A stretch of DNA of 64,000 bases. It comes from Roseomonas marmotae (GTDB lineage: Bacteria > Pseudomonadota > Alphaproteobacteria > Acetobacterales > Acetobacteraceae). The first letter of the stretch is position 1; each line of letters opens with the position of its first letter. Made by a program: the position numbers and the translations under genes. The stretch covers positions 2,238,501-2,302,500 of the forward strand of contig NZ_CP061091.1 of assembly GCF_017654485.1 (NCBI RefSeq), given 5' to 3'. The notes under the pieces are model-generated. The model made no database searches and was not told the DNA's origin. It saw only the letters and a program-made list of their open reading frames with translations. This document shows positions 8,609 through 18,091 of the stretch, piece after piece.

Positions 8609-10300
8609 ATGGATACGATCAGCACAGACACTCATACCCGCACCGGGGGGCAGATCCTGGCCGACGCCCTGGTGGCGCAAGGCGTGACCCATGCCTTCTG
8701 CGTGCCCGGTGAATCCTATCTGGATGTCCTGGACGGCCTCTACGCCAACAGCGACAAGATCGAGCTGGTGACCTGCCGGTTCGAGGCCGGTGCCGTCAAC
8801 ATGGCGGAGGCCCATGGCAAGCTGACCGGCCGGCCCGGCGTGGCGCTGGTCACCCGTGGCCCCGGCGCGTGCCATGCCGCCATCGGCGTGCATATCGCGA
8901 TGCAGGACAGCACCCCGCTGGTGCTGATCGTCGGCCAGATTCCCTTCGAGGAAACCGACCGCGAGAGCTTTCAGGAAGTGGACTACCGCCGGATGTTCGG
9001 CTCGGTGGCCAAGTGGGTGACGCAGATCGACGATGCCGCCCGCATCCCGGAACTGATGGCGCATGCCTTCGATGTCGCGACCTCCGGCCGTCCCGGCCCG
9101 GTGGTGGTGGCGATCAGCGAGGAGATGCAGAAGCGCCGTGTCGCCGTGCCGGATCTTGGTCCCGCCGATGTCGCCGCCGCCTATCCATCCCCCGCCGCGC
9201 TGGACAAGATGCTGGCGATGCTGGACCGCGCGGAGCGGCCGCTGGTGGTGCTCGGCGGCTCCCGCTGGACGGATGAGACGCGGCGCGTCATCCGCGATTT
9301 CTGCGTCGCCCGGGACCTGCCGGTCGCTGTCGCCTTCCGGCGCCAGAGCCTGTACGACTGCCGCCTGCCGAACTACGCTGGCGACCTGGGCGTGGGCGCC
9401 GATGCCGGGCTGGTCGCCAAGGCGAAGCAGGCCGACCTGATCCTGGCCTTCGGTACCCGGATCGGCGAGCCGGTGAGCCAGGGCTACACCCTGTTCGACA
9501 TGGCCGGCGCGACGCCGATCGTGCATGTCTACCCTGATCAGGCGGAGATCGGCCGCGTCTATCGCCCTGCGCTGGGTATCACCGCCGAGATCAACGCCTT
9601 CGCGCAGGCCCTGGCCAAGCTGCCAGCGCCATCCGGCCAGCCGCGCTGGTCCGCCTGGACGCAGGAACTGCATGCCGCGCGCATGAAGCAGGCCGAAGCG
9701 CCGCAGTATGAAGGCCCGCTGAACCTCGCCCGCGAGCTGCAGGCACTTGAGAAGGTGCTGCCGGACGACACGATCTTCACCTGCGATGCCGGTAACTTCG
9801 CCACCTGGCCCAACCGCTTCATGCATGTGGCGGAGAAGCAGGATTTCCTGGGGCCGACCAACGGCGCCATGGGCTATGCGGTGCCCTCGGCCATCGGCGC
9901 CAAGATCACCTGCCCCGACCGCGTCACCATCGCGCTGGTGGGCGACGGCGGCTTCCTGATGACGGGACAGGAAATCGCGACGGCCTTCCAGGCGGGCGTG
10001 GCGCCGATCGTGCTGGTCTTCAACAACGGCATGTACGGCACCATCCGCATGTATCAGGAGCGCGCCTATCCGGGCCGCGTCTCCGGCACCAAGCTGACCA
10101 ACCCGGACTTCGTGAAGTTCATCGAGAGCTTCGGCGGCTATGGCGAGCTAGTGCAGCGTGATGGCGAACTGGTCCCCGCCTATCAGCGGGCCCTGGCCAG
10201 CGGGAAGCCGGCGATCATCGAGGTGCGGATGAACCCGGAGCAGGTGACGAACCGCGCCACCATTTCCGACCTCCGCCAGCAGGCGGCGAAGAAGGGCTGA
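8609..10300 (+). CDS. thiamine-diphosphate-dependent enzyme, acetolactate-synthase-like
   Basis: 563 residues with the three-domain ThDP fold: N-terminal pyrimidine-binding domain with the catalytic Glu in CRFEAGAVNMAEAHGKLTG, a central Rossmann-like domain, and a C-terminal diphosphate-binding domain with the Mg motif GDGGFLMTG...NNGMYG. The opening HAFCVPGESYLDVLDGLY places it among uncharacterised acetolactate synthase-like proteins. No regulatory small subunit (ilvH) is adjacent, so a biosynthetic acetolactate synthase is unlikely. Decarboxylation or carboligation of a 2-oxo acid is the general inference. GGAGG lies about a dozen bases before the ATG. It is convergent with ggt through a shared hairpin. 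Confidence 0.85.
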   Translation: MDTISTDTHTRTGGQILADALVAQGVTHAFCVPGESYLDVLDGLYANSDKIELVTCRFEAGAVNMAEAHGKLTGRPGVALVTRGPGACHAAIGVHIAMQDSTPLVLIVGQIPFEETDRESFQEVDYRRMFGSVAKWVTQIDDAARIPELMAHAFDVATSGRPGPVVVAISEEMQKRRVAVPDLGPADVAAAYPSPAALDKMLAMLDRAERPLVVLGGSRWTDETRRVIRDFCVARDLPVAVAFRRQSLYDCRLPNYAGDLGVGADAGLVAKAKQADLILAFGTRIGEPVSQGYTLFDMAGATPIVHVYPDQAEIGRVYRPALGITAEINAFAQALAKLPAPSGQPRWSAWTQELHAARMKQAEAPQYEGPLNLARELQALEKVLPDDTIFTCDAGNFATWPNRFMHVAEKQDFLGPTNGAMGYAVPSAIGAKITCPDRVTIALVGDGGFLMTGQEIATAFQAGVAPIVLVFNNGMYGTIRMYQERAYPGRVSGTKLTNPDFVKFIESFGGYGELVQRDGELVPAYQRALASGKPAIIEVRMNPEQVTNRATISDLRQQAAKKG

Positions 10301-10314
10301 GCCGTAAGGCTCAG
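10297..10314. terminator. hairpin overlapping two convergent stop codons
   Basis: CTGAGCC (10297-10303), loop GTAA, GGCTCAG (10308-10314). The stems contain the TGA of the ThDP-enzyme gene and the stop of the opposing gamma-glutamyltransferase gene. There is no T tract on either side, so it would be at best a weak bidirectional terminator or a 3'-end stabiliser. Confidence 0.35.
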
Positions 10315-12032
10315 TCCCCGATCGCCACCCCCTCCCGCCGTGGATCGGCGCCGCCCAGCAGACCGGACGGCGTCACCACGATGGCCTGCAGGCCGGAATC
10401 CATCGGCCGGACAGCCACCGTGTGGCCGCGTGCCTCCAACGCCGGTGCATGCGCGGCGGCAGGGGTGTTGGCCTCCAGTTCCAGGCCCGCCCCGACGGTG
10501 CCGACATGGGGGAGGGACACCGCGGCCTGCGGGTCCAGCTTCCAGTCCAGCACGCCGACCAGCGCCTGTGCCACGAAGCCGATGATGCGTGCCCCACCCG
10601 GTGAGCCGACCACGGCATAGAGCGTGCCGTCCCGGTTGAAGACCAGGGTCGGCGACATGGAGGAGCGGGGGCGCTTCCGTCCTTCCACCCGGTTCGCCAC
10701 CGGGCGGCCGCTCACCTCCGGGATGAAGGAAAAGTCGGTCAGCTCGTTGTTCAGGAAGAAGCCGCCGACCATCAGCCTGGCGCCGAAAGCGTCCTCGACC
10801 GTGGTGGTCATCGACACGGCGTTGCCGGCCGCGTCGATGATGGAGACGTGGCTGGTGCCGTATTCGGGCTGAAACGGTTGCGGCGCCAGCCCGGCCTCGC
10901 GCCAGCGCGGGTTGCCGGGACGCGGATTGACGATGGCATGGTCCAGGTCCACCAGCTGCGCCCGTCCGCTCACATAGCCAGGCTCCAGCAATCCCCGCAG
11001 CGGCACGGGCACGAAGTCGGTATCCGCGAGGTAGAGGCCACGGTCAGCGAAGGCCAGCCGCCCGGCCTCGCCGATCAGATGCGCGGCATCCACGCTCCGC
11101 GGGTCGAGCCGGGAGAGCGGGAAGTGCTCCAGCACGCCGAGGATCTGCCCCACCGCCACGCCGCCGGAACTGGGCGGCGGAAAGCCGCAGACCGTCCAGA
11201 TGCGATAGGGTCCGCAGACGGGGTCACGCCGCTTCGGCGCATAGGCCGCGAGATCGGCGGTGGTCATGCCATTCCCCTGTCCTCCATGCTTCTGCACCGC
11301 CTCGACGATGGCGGCGGCGATGGGGCCGGTCTGCAAGGCGGCGGCGCCGCGCTCCGCCAGGGCGCGCAGCGTCTGCGCCAGGGCAGGATTCTTGAGGACG
11401 TAGCCCTCCGGCCGCGGCTTGCCGTCCTCGGTCAGGAAATAGGCGGCCGCGGCGCTGTCCCGTTTCAGGCGTTCGGCATCCGACGCGATCAGCGCCGCCA
11501 GGCGAGGCGAGATGGGGAAGCCTTCCTCGGCCAGTCGGATCGCTGGTGCGAAAAGCTCGGCCCAGGAGAGGCGGCCCCCGGCGGCATGCGCGGCCGCCAG
11601 CATCGGCATGACGCCGGGCACGCCGACGCTGCGCCCCGAGAGGACGGCGTCATAGAAGGACAGCGGCGTCCCGTCCGGCTTCAGGAAAAGGGAAGGGGTG
11701 GCGGCGGCAGGCGCCGTCTCCCGCCCGTCCCAGGCGGAGACGCGGCGTTGCGCCGCATCCCAGTGCATCAGGAGCGCGCCTCCGCCGATGCCGGAGGATT
11801 GTGGTTCCACCAGGGTCAGCACCGCCTGCACGGCAATGGCGGCGTCGACGGCCGTGCCACCCTGGCGCAGCATCTCCAGCCCGGCTCCGGCCGCGAGGGG
11901 ATGCGCGGCGGCGACCATCTGCCGGCTGGCCCTGGCTGGCTGGCGAGGCTCGATCTGCTCCTGGCCCAGGACGGTGACCGGGAGCAGGAGGCACAGCGAC
12001 AGCAGGAGGGGCAGGGTTAGGCGTCGCGTCAT
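10311..12032 (-). CDS. ggt: gamma-glutamyltransferase (glutathione hydrolase)
   Basis: Periplasmic Ntn-hydrolase that cleaves the gamma-glutamyl bond of glutathione and related peptides. 573 residues with a signal peptide ([20 protein letters not shown]). The large-subunit part contains [20 protein letters not shown] and [20 protein letters not shown]. The autoprocessing site is EYGTSHVS, where the Thr becomes the N-terminal nucleophile of the small subunit; it is followed by [15 protein letters not shown] and the oxyanion motif [11 protein letters not shown]. The longer frame to 12068 adds residues in front of the signal peptide, so ATG 12032 is chosen. It sits divergent from the sulfite-oxidase-like gene. 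Confidence 0.95.
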   Translation of the reverse strand: MTRRLTLPLLLSLCLLLPVTVLGQEQIEPRQPARASRQMVAAAHPLAAGAGLEMLRQGGTAVDAAIAVQAVLTLVEPQSSGIGGGALLMHWDAAQRRVSAWDGRETAPAAATPSLFLKPDGTPLSFYDAVLSGRSVGVPGVMPMLAAAHAAGGRLSWAELFAPAIRLAEEGFPISPRLAALIASDAERLKRDSAAAAYFLTEDGKPRPEGYVLKNPALAQTLRALAERGAAALQTGPIAAAIVEAVQKHGGQGNGMTTADLAAYAPKRRDPVCGPYRIWTVCGFPPPSSGGVAVGQILGVLEHFPLSRLDPRSVDAAHLIGEAGRLAFADRGLYLADTDFVPVPLRGLLEPGYVSGRAQLVDLDHAIVNPRPGNPRWREAGLAPQPFQPEYGTSHVSIIDAAGNAVSMTTTVEDAFGARLMVGGFFLNNELTDFSFIPEVSGRPVANRVEGRKRPRSSMSPTLVFNRDGTLYAVVGSPGGARIIGFVAQALVGVLDWKLDPQAAVSLPHVGTVGAGLELEANTPAAAHAPALEARGHTVAVRPMDSGLQAIVVTPSGLLGGADPRREGVAIGD

Positions 12033-12115
12033 AGTCGTCTCCACTGTCTTGGCCGGGCAAGCTTGCATTCGGGCTGCCCGATGTCACTTTCTGCGCCAAC
12101 AGGAGACATCGGCAA

Positions 12116-12772
12116 ATGGCAGACGAAGAGCCAAGCGGCATCCGGCAGAAGCTGGTGGAGACGAAGCAGGCCTGGGCCAGGGCAGGCCGCCTGTTGACCG
12201 GACAAACCGCCACCCCTGAGCAGCGGCTGCCGCCGGGGCAGCGGCTGGTGACGGATTTCCCGGTTCTGGACCTCGGTATTCAGCCGGATGTCGCCAAGGA
12301 GACCTTCCGCCTGACGGTGGATGGTCTCGTCGAGAACCCCGTCACGATCGATTGGGCCTGGCTGAATGAGCTGCCGCAGGAAGAGCGCCGCAACGACATC
12401 CACTGCGTCACGCAGTGGTCACGCTACGACAACAGTTGGACGGGCGTGCCTGTGCAGGCGCTGCTGGATCTGGTGCGGTTGAAGCCTGGTGCGCGCTTTG
12501 TCAGCTTCGAGGCACATGATGGCTACACCACCAACCTGACGATGGAAGACTTCGCCCGGCCGGAGAACCTGCTGGCCCATTCCTGGGAGGGGCAACCGCT
12601 GACGCGGCAGCATGGCGGCCCTCTGCGGGTGGTGGTGCCGCATCTTTATCTTTGGAAGAGCACTAAATGGGTGCGGAAGATCAGCTTTCTGTCGCAGAAT
12701 AAGCCCGGCTTCTGGGAAGTGCGCGGCTATCACGATCGTGGCGACCCCTGGTTGGAGGAACGCTATGGCTGA
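12116..12772 (+). CDS. sulfite-oxidase-like molybdopterin oxidoreductase
   Basis: 218 residues matching the oxidoreductase-molybdopterin-binding domain of the sulfite oxidase superfamily (YuiH/MsrP-like). The Mo-coordinating cysteine is Cys97 in IHCVTQWSRYDNSWTGVP, and a further conserved stretch is HGGPLRVVVPHLYLWKSTKWV. It lacks both a Tat signal and the haem or dimerisation domains of true sulfite oxidases, so it is predicted cytoplasmic. Substrate unknown. A good ribosome site (AGGAGA) precedes the ATG. The last eight bases overlap the start of the downstream glutathione peroxidase, suggesting translational coupling. Confidence 0.88.
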   Translation: MADEEPSGIRQKLVETKQAWARAGRLLTGQTATPEQRLPPGQRLVTDFPVLDLGIQPDVAKETFRLTVDGLVENPVTIDWAWLNELPQEERRNDIHCVTQWSRYDNSWTGVPVQALLDLVRLKPGARFVSFEAHDGYTTNLTMEDFARPENLLAHSWEGQPLTRQHGGPLRVVVPHLYLWKSTKWVRKISFLSQNKPGFWEVRGYHDRGDPWLEERYG

Positions 12773-13283
12773 GCTGACACGACGCCTCTTGCTGGCCTCC
12801 GCGCCGCTGCTTCTGGCGGCGGCCCCGGCGCAGAGCGCGTATGACTTCCGTTTCCCCGGCATCGACGGCGGCGAGATCGATCTCGGGCAGTACAGGGGCA
12901 AGCCGATGCTGGTGGTGAATACCGCCAGCTTCTGTGGCTTCGCCCCGCAATTCTCGGCGCTTCAGAAGATGCATGAACGCTTCTCGCCGCGCGGCCTGCT
13001 GGTGTTGGGGGTGCCCTCCAACGACTTTAACCAGGAAGCCAAGGGCAATGCGGAGGTGAAGGCCTTCTGCGAGGCCGAGTTCGGCGTCACCTTCCCGATG
13101 GCCGCCATCAGCCATGTGAAGGGGCCTGAGGCGCATCCTTTCTTCGCCTGGGCCGGAGCGCCGCGCTGGAACTTCTACAAATACCTCGTCGGGGCCAATG
13201 GCCGCCTGCTTGGCGTCTTCCCGAGCAAGCTGGAGCCCGATTCACCCGAGGTCGTCCTGGCGATCCGGGCCGCCATGGCCTGA
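12765..13283 (+). CDS. exported glutathione peroxidase family protein
   Basis: 172 residues. A Tat- or Sec-like signal (RRLLLASAPLLLAAAPAQS) precedes a thioredoxin-fold peroxidase domain. The peroxidatic residue is Cys57 in VNTASFCGFAPQ, a cysteine rather than selenocysteine enzyme. The Trp motif is WNFYKYLVG. The usual NQF glutamine motif is altered to SNDFNQEA. The family reduces hydroperoxides with glutathione or thioredoxin, and export points to periplasmic peroxide defence. The start overlaps the previous stop by eight bases, which favours this ATG over any further upstream. Confidence 0.88.
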   Translation: MAELTRRLLLASAPLLLAAAPAQSAYDFRFPGIDGGEIDLGQYRGKPMLVVNTASFCGFAPQFSALQKMHERFSPRGLLVLGVPSNDFNQEAKGNAEVKAFCEAEFGVTFPMAAISHVKGPEAHPFFAWAGAPRWNFYKYLVGANGRLLGVFPSKLEPDSPEVVLAIRAAMA

Positions 13284-13387
13284 AGCCAGCCTGTCTGTCC
13301 GCTTGGTAATGCGGTGATATCGACCCGGCTGTGCTTATGGTGCCGCAACGGGCACCGTGCCCCGGCGATAGCAGGCTTCGTGTATCC

Positions 13388-14650
13388 ATGCAGCAGAGTT
13401 CCGGCGCCGCACCCGCTGATGCGGCCGCTTCACCGGAGGAGCAGCGGCTTCTCCGGCACCCCGGCCTTATGGCCTTCCTGGGCAGCCGCAGCCTTTCGGC
13501 TCTGGCCTACCAGATGCAAACCGTGGCCGTGGGCTGGCAGATCTATGAACTGACCCGCAGCCCCCTGGCCCTGGGGCTGGTGGGCCTGGCGCAATTCCTG
13601 CCGATGGTCCTGCTGGTCTTCGTCTCAGGGCAGGTGGTGGACCGCTTCGACCGCCGACGCATCGCGGCCTGCTGCCAGATCGTCTCGGCCCTTTGCGCCG
13701 CGACCTTCGCCTTCGCGTCCTTCGCCGGAGCCGTCACCCCGGCGATGATCTACACCCTCATCGCCATCTTCGGCGCCGCCAGGGCCTTCGAGGGACCGAG
13801 CCTCCAGGCCCTCCTGCCGGCCCTGGTGCCGGCTTCGCTCTTCTCGCGCGCCGCCGCGCTCTCCTCCTCCGCTTTCCAGACGGTGACCATCATCGGGCCG
13901 TCGGCGGGCGGGCTGCTCTACGGGCTGGGCGCGGGTGTGGTCTATTCCATCGTCGCCGCCATCGCCGCCACGGCGGCGCTGGCCTCATTCCTGATCCGCC
14001 ACCGCCAGCCGGAGCGGGTGAGGGAGAAGGTGACGCTCGCCGCAGTCTTCGGCGGGCTCCATTTCATCCGCTCCCGCCCGGAAATCATGGGCGCCATCTC
14101 ACTGGATCTTTTCGCCGTGCTGCTGGGCGGTGCCACGGCGATGATGCCGCTCTACGCGCATGACATCCTGCATGCCGGCCCATGGGGCCTTGGCGTGCTG
14201 CGCGGCGCACCGGCCGTGGGGGCGCTGCTGGTCTCGGTCTGGCTGGCGCGGCGGCCCATCCGCCGTCACGCCGGGCTCCTGATGTTCGCCTCCGTGGCTG
14301 TCTTCGGGCTGGCAACGGTTGTCTTCGGCCTCTCCACCTGGCTGCCGCTCTCCGCCCTGGCTCTGGCGGTGCTGGGCGGGGCCGATGTGGTGAGCGTCGT
14401 GGTGCGCTCCACCCTGGTTCAGCTCCGGACGCCCGATGAGATGCGCGGGCGAGTGGCGGCGGTGAACATGCTGTTCATCGGCACCTCCAACCAGCTTGGG
14501 GAGTTCCGCAGCGGGACGCTGGCCGCCGTCACCGGCCCCGTGGCGGCCGTGGTGCTGGGCGGCATCGGCACGATCATCGTGGCCGGGCTGTGGATGCGGC
14601 TCTTCCCCAAGCTCCGTGACCTGCAACGGCTGGATGAGGAGGTGGCCTGA
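13388..14650 (+). CDS. MFS transporter (EntS-like family)
   Basis: About 420 residues with twelve predicted membrane segments. The N-terminal helix region (FLGSRSLSALAYQMQTVAVG) and the loop GQVVDRFDRRRIAACCQIV, plus the late motif RTPDEMRGRVAAVNMLFIGT, are those of the MFS_3/EntS-like exporters that include siderophore and drug effluxers. Substrate unknown. A frame start at 13331 exists, but ATG 13388 gives the expected short cytoplasmic N-terminus. The stop lies inside the loop of a 10-bp hairpin shared with convergent parC. Confidence 0.85.
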   Translation: MQQSSGAAPADAAASPEEQRLLRHPGLMAFLGSRSLSALAYQMQTVAVGWQIYELTRSPLALGLVGLAQFLPMVLLVFVSGQVVDRFDRRRIAACCQIVSALCAATFAFASFAGAVTPAMIYTLIAIFGAARAFEGPSLQALLPALVPASLFSRAAALSSSAFQTVTIIGPSAGGLLYGLGAGVVYSIVAAIAATAALASFLIRHRQPERVREKVTLAAVFGGLHFIRSRPEIMGAISLDLFAVLLGGATAMMPLYAHDILHAGPWGLGVLRGAPAVGALLVSVWLARRPIRRHAGLLMFASVAVFGLATVVFGLSTWLPLSALALAVLGGADVVSVVVRSTLVQLRTPDEMRGRVAAVNMLFIGTSNQLGEFRSGTLAAVTGPVAAVVLGGIGTIIVAGLWMRLFPKLRDLQRLDEEVA

Positions 14651-14660
14651 GCCACCTCCT
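14637..14660. terminator. hairpin at convergent MFS/parC ends
   Basis: A perfect 10-bp stem AGGAGGTGGC/GCCACCTCCT (14637-14646 and 14651-14660) has the loop CTGA, which carries the MFS stop codon. parC ends six bases further on. No T run follows on either side. It is plausibly a bidirectional 3'-end structure rather than a strong intrinsic terminator. Confidence 0.45.
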
Positions 14661-14665
14661 GAGCC

Positions 14666-16900
14666 TCAGTCGCCGAAGCGGTTGCTCTTCGGGAAGCCGT
14701 TCGGGGGCTGGCGGCCGGCGCCCGCGCGGTTGCCGCGCCAGGTGGTCAGATCCGTCTCAAGCCGCACGCGTTCACCGATCTTCCAGGTCAGTCCGGCGCT
14801 GGCGGTGAAGACTTTCACATCAGCCATGCCGCCATCGCGGTAGCCCTGCAAGGCCACGCCACGGCCACGCGTCATCTCCGGCAGCTGCTCCATCGGGAAG
14901 ACCAGCAGCTTCCGGTTCTGGCCGATGACGGCGACGCTATCGCCCTCGGCCGGAATCAGGCAGGCGGCCTCGTTGCCGCCATCGACAACCAGCACCTGCT
15001 TGCCCGTGCGCTTCTCGGCCACCAGATCCTCGCTCTTGACGATGAAGCCGCGCCCGTCGGTCGAGGCGACGAGATGCTTCACGCCTTCCTTCCAGACGAA
15101 AAGCGTGACGACATCATCCTCATTCGTCAGGTCCACCATCAGCCGCACCGGCTGCCCGTCGCCACGGCCACGGGGCAGGGTATCGGCCTTCAGCGTGAAG
15201 CACTTGCCGTTGGTGGCGAAGAGGCAGAGCCGGTCCGTGGTCTGCGCGTGCAGGAAGAACTTGAGCTTGTCGCCTTCCTTGAACTTCTGCTCGTTCTCGG
15301 GCGGCACATGCCCCTTCAGCGCGCGGATCCAGCCCTTCTCGGAGAGGATGACGGTGATGGGCTCCTTCTCCACGAAGGCGCGCTCGTCGATCACCATGGC
15401 GGAAGGCGCGGCTTCCAGGGTCGTGCGGCGGCGGCCGATCTGCGTCCCCTCGCCGAATTTCTCCCGCGTCGCCGCGATTTCATCGGCAATCCGGTTCCAG
15501 CGCTTGGTCTCGCTGGCCAGCAGGCCCTGGAGGGATTTCTGCTCCGTCGAGAGCTTCTTGTGCTCCTTGCGGATCTCCATCTCCTCCAGCTTGCGCAGGG
15601 CGCGCAGCCGCATGTTCAGGATGGCCTCGGCCTGCATCTCCGTCAGATCGAAGGCCGCGATCAGCGCCTGCTTCGGATGGTCCTCTTCCCGCACGATGCG
15701 GATGACCTCATCGAGGTTGAGGTAGACGATGAGATAGCCGTCCAGGATCTCCAGCCGCCGGGCGATGGCGTCCAGCCGGTGCTGACTGCGGCGCACCAGC
15801 ACCACGTGCCGATGGTCCAGCCATGCGCGCAGCACCTGCTTCAGCCCCATCACCTGCGGGGTGCGGCTGGCATCCAGCACGTTCATGTTGAGGGAGATGC
15901 GGTTCTCCAGCTGCGTCGCGCGGAACAGCGTCTCCATCAGCATGGCCGGATCGACGGTGCGGCTCTTCGGCTCCAGCACAATGCGGACGACATCCGTACT
16001 CTCGTCCCGCACGTCGCCCAGCAGGGGAAGCTTCTTTTCCTCCAGCAGCAGAGCGATCTGCTCGATCAGGCGGGACTTCTGGACCTGATAGGGGATCTCG
16101 GTGACCACCACCTGCCAAGTGCCGTTCTTCAGCGCCTCCTTTTCCCACCGCGCCCGGACGCGGAAGCCGCCCCGGCCGGTGGCATAGGCCTCCCGCACCG
16201 ATTCAGGGCTTTCTACCAGCACGCCGCCAGTAGGGAAATCGGGGCCCGGCACATGCCGCAGCAGGTCGTCGAGCTCGGCCTTAGGGTTACGGATCAGCTC
16301 AATCGCCGCCGCGCAAAGCTCACCCGCATTGTGCGGCGGGATAGAGGTGGCCATGCCGACGGCAATTCCATTGGCGCCATTAGCCAGCAGATTGGGGAAG
16401 GCCGCCGGCAGGACGATCGGCTCCTGCTCCTCACCATCGTAGGTCGCGCGGAAATCGACCGCGTTGTCTTCGATGCCTTCCAGCAGCGCCTGGGCGATGG
16501 CGGTCAGCCGGGCCTCGGTGTAGCGCATCGCCGCGGCGTTATCGCCGTCGATATTGCCGAAGTTGCCCTGGCCCTCAACCAGCGTGTACCGGGCGGCGAA
16601 TTCCTGCGCGAGCCGCACCATCGCCTCGTAGATCGAGGCATCGCCATGCGGGTGATACTTACCCATCACATCGCCGACGATGCGGGCGCATTTCTTGAAG
16701 CCGCCGCTGGGGTCCAGCCGCAGCTGATGCATTGCCCAGAGCAGGCGCCGATGCACCGGCTTCAACCCATCCCGCACATCCGGCAGGGAGCGCGCCGTGA
16801 TGGTGGACATGGCATAGGCAAGGTACCGCTCGGACAAGGCGGCCGAGAAATTGGTCGGCACCTCGCCGTCCTGCGGCAGAAGAGTCAGGTCATCAGGCAT
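14666..16900 (-). CDS. parC: DNA topoisomerase IV subunit A
   Basis: 744 residues, the usual alphaproteobacterial ParC length. The subunit cleaves and rejoins DNA to decatenate daughter chromosomes together with ParE. The breakage-reunion domain contains [20 protein letters not shown] and the active-site tyrosine Tyr127 in [11 protein letters not shown]. The C-terminal beta-pinwheel follows from about residue 500. The quinolone-determining segment reads [13 protein letters not shown], so the position equivalent to E. coli ParC Ser80 is Ala88 and the Glu84 equivalent (Glu92) is kept. The shorter pinwheel and the ASIYEA form favour ParC over GyrA. It is the last gene of the recO-side housekeeping block. 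Confidence 0.95.
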   Translation of the reverse strand: MPDDLTLLPQDGEVPTNFSAALSERYLAYAMSTITARSLPDVRDGLKPVHRRLLWAMHQLRLDPSGGFKKCARIVGDVMGKYHPHGDASIYEAMVRLAQEFAARYTLVEGQGNFGNIDGDNAAAMRYTEARLTAIAQALLEGIEDNAVDFRATYDGEEQEPIVLPAAFPNLLANGANGIAVGMATSIPPHNAGELCAAAIELIRNPKAELDDLLRHVPGPDFPTGGVLVESPESVREAYATGRGGFRVRARWEKEALKNGTWQVVVTEIPYQVQKSRLIEQIALLLEEKKLPLLGDVRDESTDVVRIVLEPKSRTVDPAMLMETLFRATQLENRISLNMNVLDASRTPQVMGLKQVLRAWLDHRHVVLVRRSQHRLDAIARRLEILDGYLIVYLNLDEVIRIVREEDHPKQALIAAFDLTEMQAEAILNMRLRALRKLEEMEIRKEHKKLSTEQKSLQGLLASETKRWNRIADEIAATREKFGEGTQIGRRRTTLEAAPSAMVIDERAFVEKEPITVILSEKGWIRALKGHVPPENEQKFKEGDKLKFFLHAQTTDRLCLFATNGKCFTLKADTLPRGRGDGQPVRLMVDLTNEDDVVTLFVWKEGVKHLVASTDGRGFIVKSEDLVAEKRTGKQVLVVDGGNEAACLIPAEGDSVAVIGQNRKLLVFPMEQLPEMTRGRGVALQGYRDGGMADVKVFTASAGLTWKIGERVRLETDLTTWRGNRAGAGRQPPNGFPKSNRFGD

Positions 16901-17108
16901 GGTGCGCTCCCCGGCAGGTCAGATATTCGCGATGGTCCAGGTGCTGACGGGCTAGCGCATCGGGGCCGCAAACGCCAGAGCGGAAGAACAGATCAGAAAC
17001 ATGACCCCTGTCGCCGAGGCCGGTTGCGCAGGTCGCCAACTCCGCCATGCCGCCGGGCGTTAGAAACCAGCGGCCTCCGCCGGAGGCCACGGGACAGGAG
17101 TCAGGCGC

Positions 17109-17573
17109 ATGAGCATCTTCAGCTCGATCATGTCTAAGGTTCTTGGGCATAAGCCGCAGGCCGCTCGGGATGCCGCGATACCATCTTCCCTGGACACCAC
17201 CAACGCACCCGCACCCGCCACGCCGGCTGCGGCCCAGGCGCCTTCCGCCGCCACGCCATCGGTGCCCACAGCCGAGACACCGCCAGCGGCGGCAACCGCC
17301 ACCGTCTCCGCCCAGACAGTGGATGTTGAGGCGGTGTTGACGGAGATGGCGTCACAAAGCGGGCGGCGGCTGAACTGGCGCCAGTCCATTGTCGACCTGA
17401 TGAACCTGCTCGACATGGACAGCAGCCTGAAGGCCCGGAAGGAACTGGCGAGAGAACTGAACTACGCCGGCGACACCGATGATACCGCCACCATGAATAT
17501 CTGGCTGCACAAGCAGGTCATGCGGAAGCTGGCCGAAAATGGCGGCAAGGTCCCGGCCGAGCTGCGCGACTAG
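17109..17573 (+). CDS. DUF3597 domain protein
   Basis: 154 residues: a short N-terminal helix (MSIFSSIMSKVLGHK), an alanine/proline-rich disordered stretch (about 30-70), then the conserved C-terminal domain (VDVEAVLTEMASQSGRRLNW ... LMNLLDMDSSLKARKELARE ... MNIWLHKQVMRKLAENGG). This is DUF3597, whose role is unknown. It is often a single gene in proteobacteria. A strong ribosome site (AGGAG, about eight bases) supports the start. It is convergent with mug by four overlapping bases. Confidence 0.85.
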   Translation: MSIFSSIMSKVLGHKPQAARDAAIPSSLDTTNAPAPATPAAAQAPSAATPSVPTAETPPAAATATVSAQTVDVEAVLTEMASQSGRRLNWRQSIVDLMNLLDMDSSLKARKELARELNYAGDTDDTATMNIWLHKQVMRKLAENGGKVPAELRD

Positions 17574-18091
17574 CCCGGAGCCTCGCCCTTGAACCAGGCA
17601 CCCAGCGCCAGCCAGGGGCGCGGGTCCCAGTGGCGTGCGCCGGAGCCGGATGTGGAAGGCAGCACCCAGATGGGCGGAAAATCCAGCCGCCCTTCCACCC
17701 GGCCATAGCCGATGGCGCCGGTACGGCGGCCCAGGAAGGCCGCCGCCGGTGCCTTGGCCGTGAAGGCCAGCATGGCCGGGCGAGCGGCCCTGATACGCCG
17801 CTCCAGCCCCGCCACGTCATAGGCATCCGGTGGCAGGTCGGCGTCATTGCCGGATGCGTGCTTGGCCAGGTCCGTCAGGCCGATGCCCAGCTCCAGCAGG
17901 CGCGGGTATTCATGCGGTGCCCAGCGCCCGGGCGTGAAGCCCGCCTCCGCCAGGATCGACCAGAAACGGTTGCCGGGATGCGCGTAATAGGCCCCACGCG
18001 CCGCCGAAACCGCGCCGGGCGCGCTGCCACAGAAGACCAGCCGCAGGCCGGGGCGCAGAAGGTCCGGCAATACCGGTTCGTCGTCCCTCAT
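17570..18091 (-). CDS. mug: mismatch-specific uracil-DNA glycosylase family protein with atypical motif
   Basis: 173 residues of the uracil-DNA glycosylase fold, nearest the MUG/TDG group. Motif A reads VFCGSAPGAVSAARG, followed by YYAHPGNRFWSIL. The C-terminal motif is VLPSTSGSGARHW. Enzymes of this group remove uracil or thymine from mismatches. In E. coli Mug the catalytic Asn lies in GINPG, but here that position is Ala24, and the second motif NPSG is STSG, so substrate range and chemistry may differ. It is the terminal gene of lepB-rnc-era-recO-mug; its ATG overlaps the recO stop (ATGA). Confidence 0.8.
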   Translation of the reverse strand: MRDDEPVLPDLLRPGLRLVFCGSAPGAVSAARGAYYAHPGNRFWSILAEAGFTPGRWAPHEYPRLLELGIGLTDLAKHASGNDADLPPDAYDVAGLERRIRAARPAMLAFTAKAPAAAFLGRRTGAIGYGRVEGRLDFPPIWVLPSTSGSGARHWDPRPWLALGAWFKGEAPG

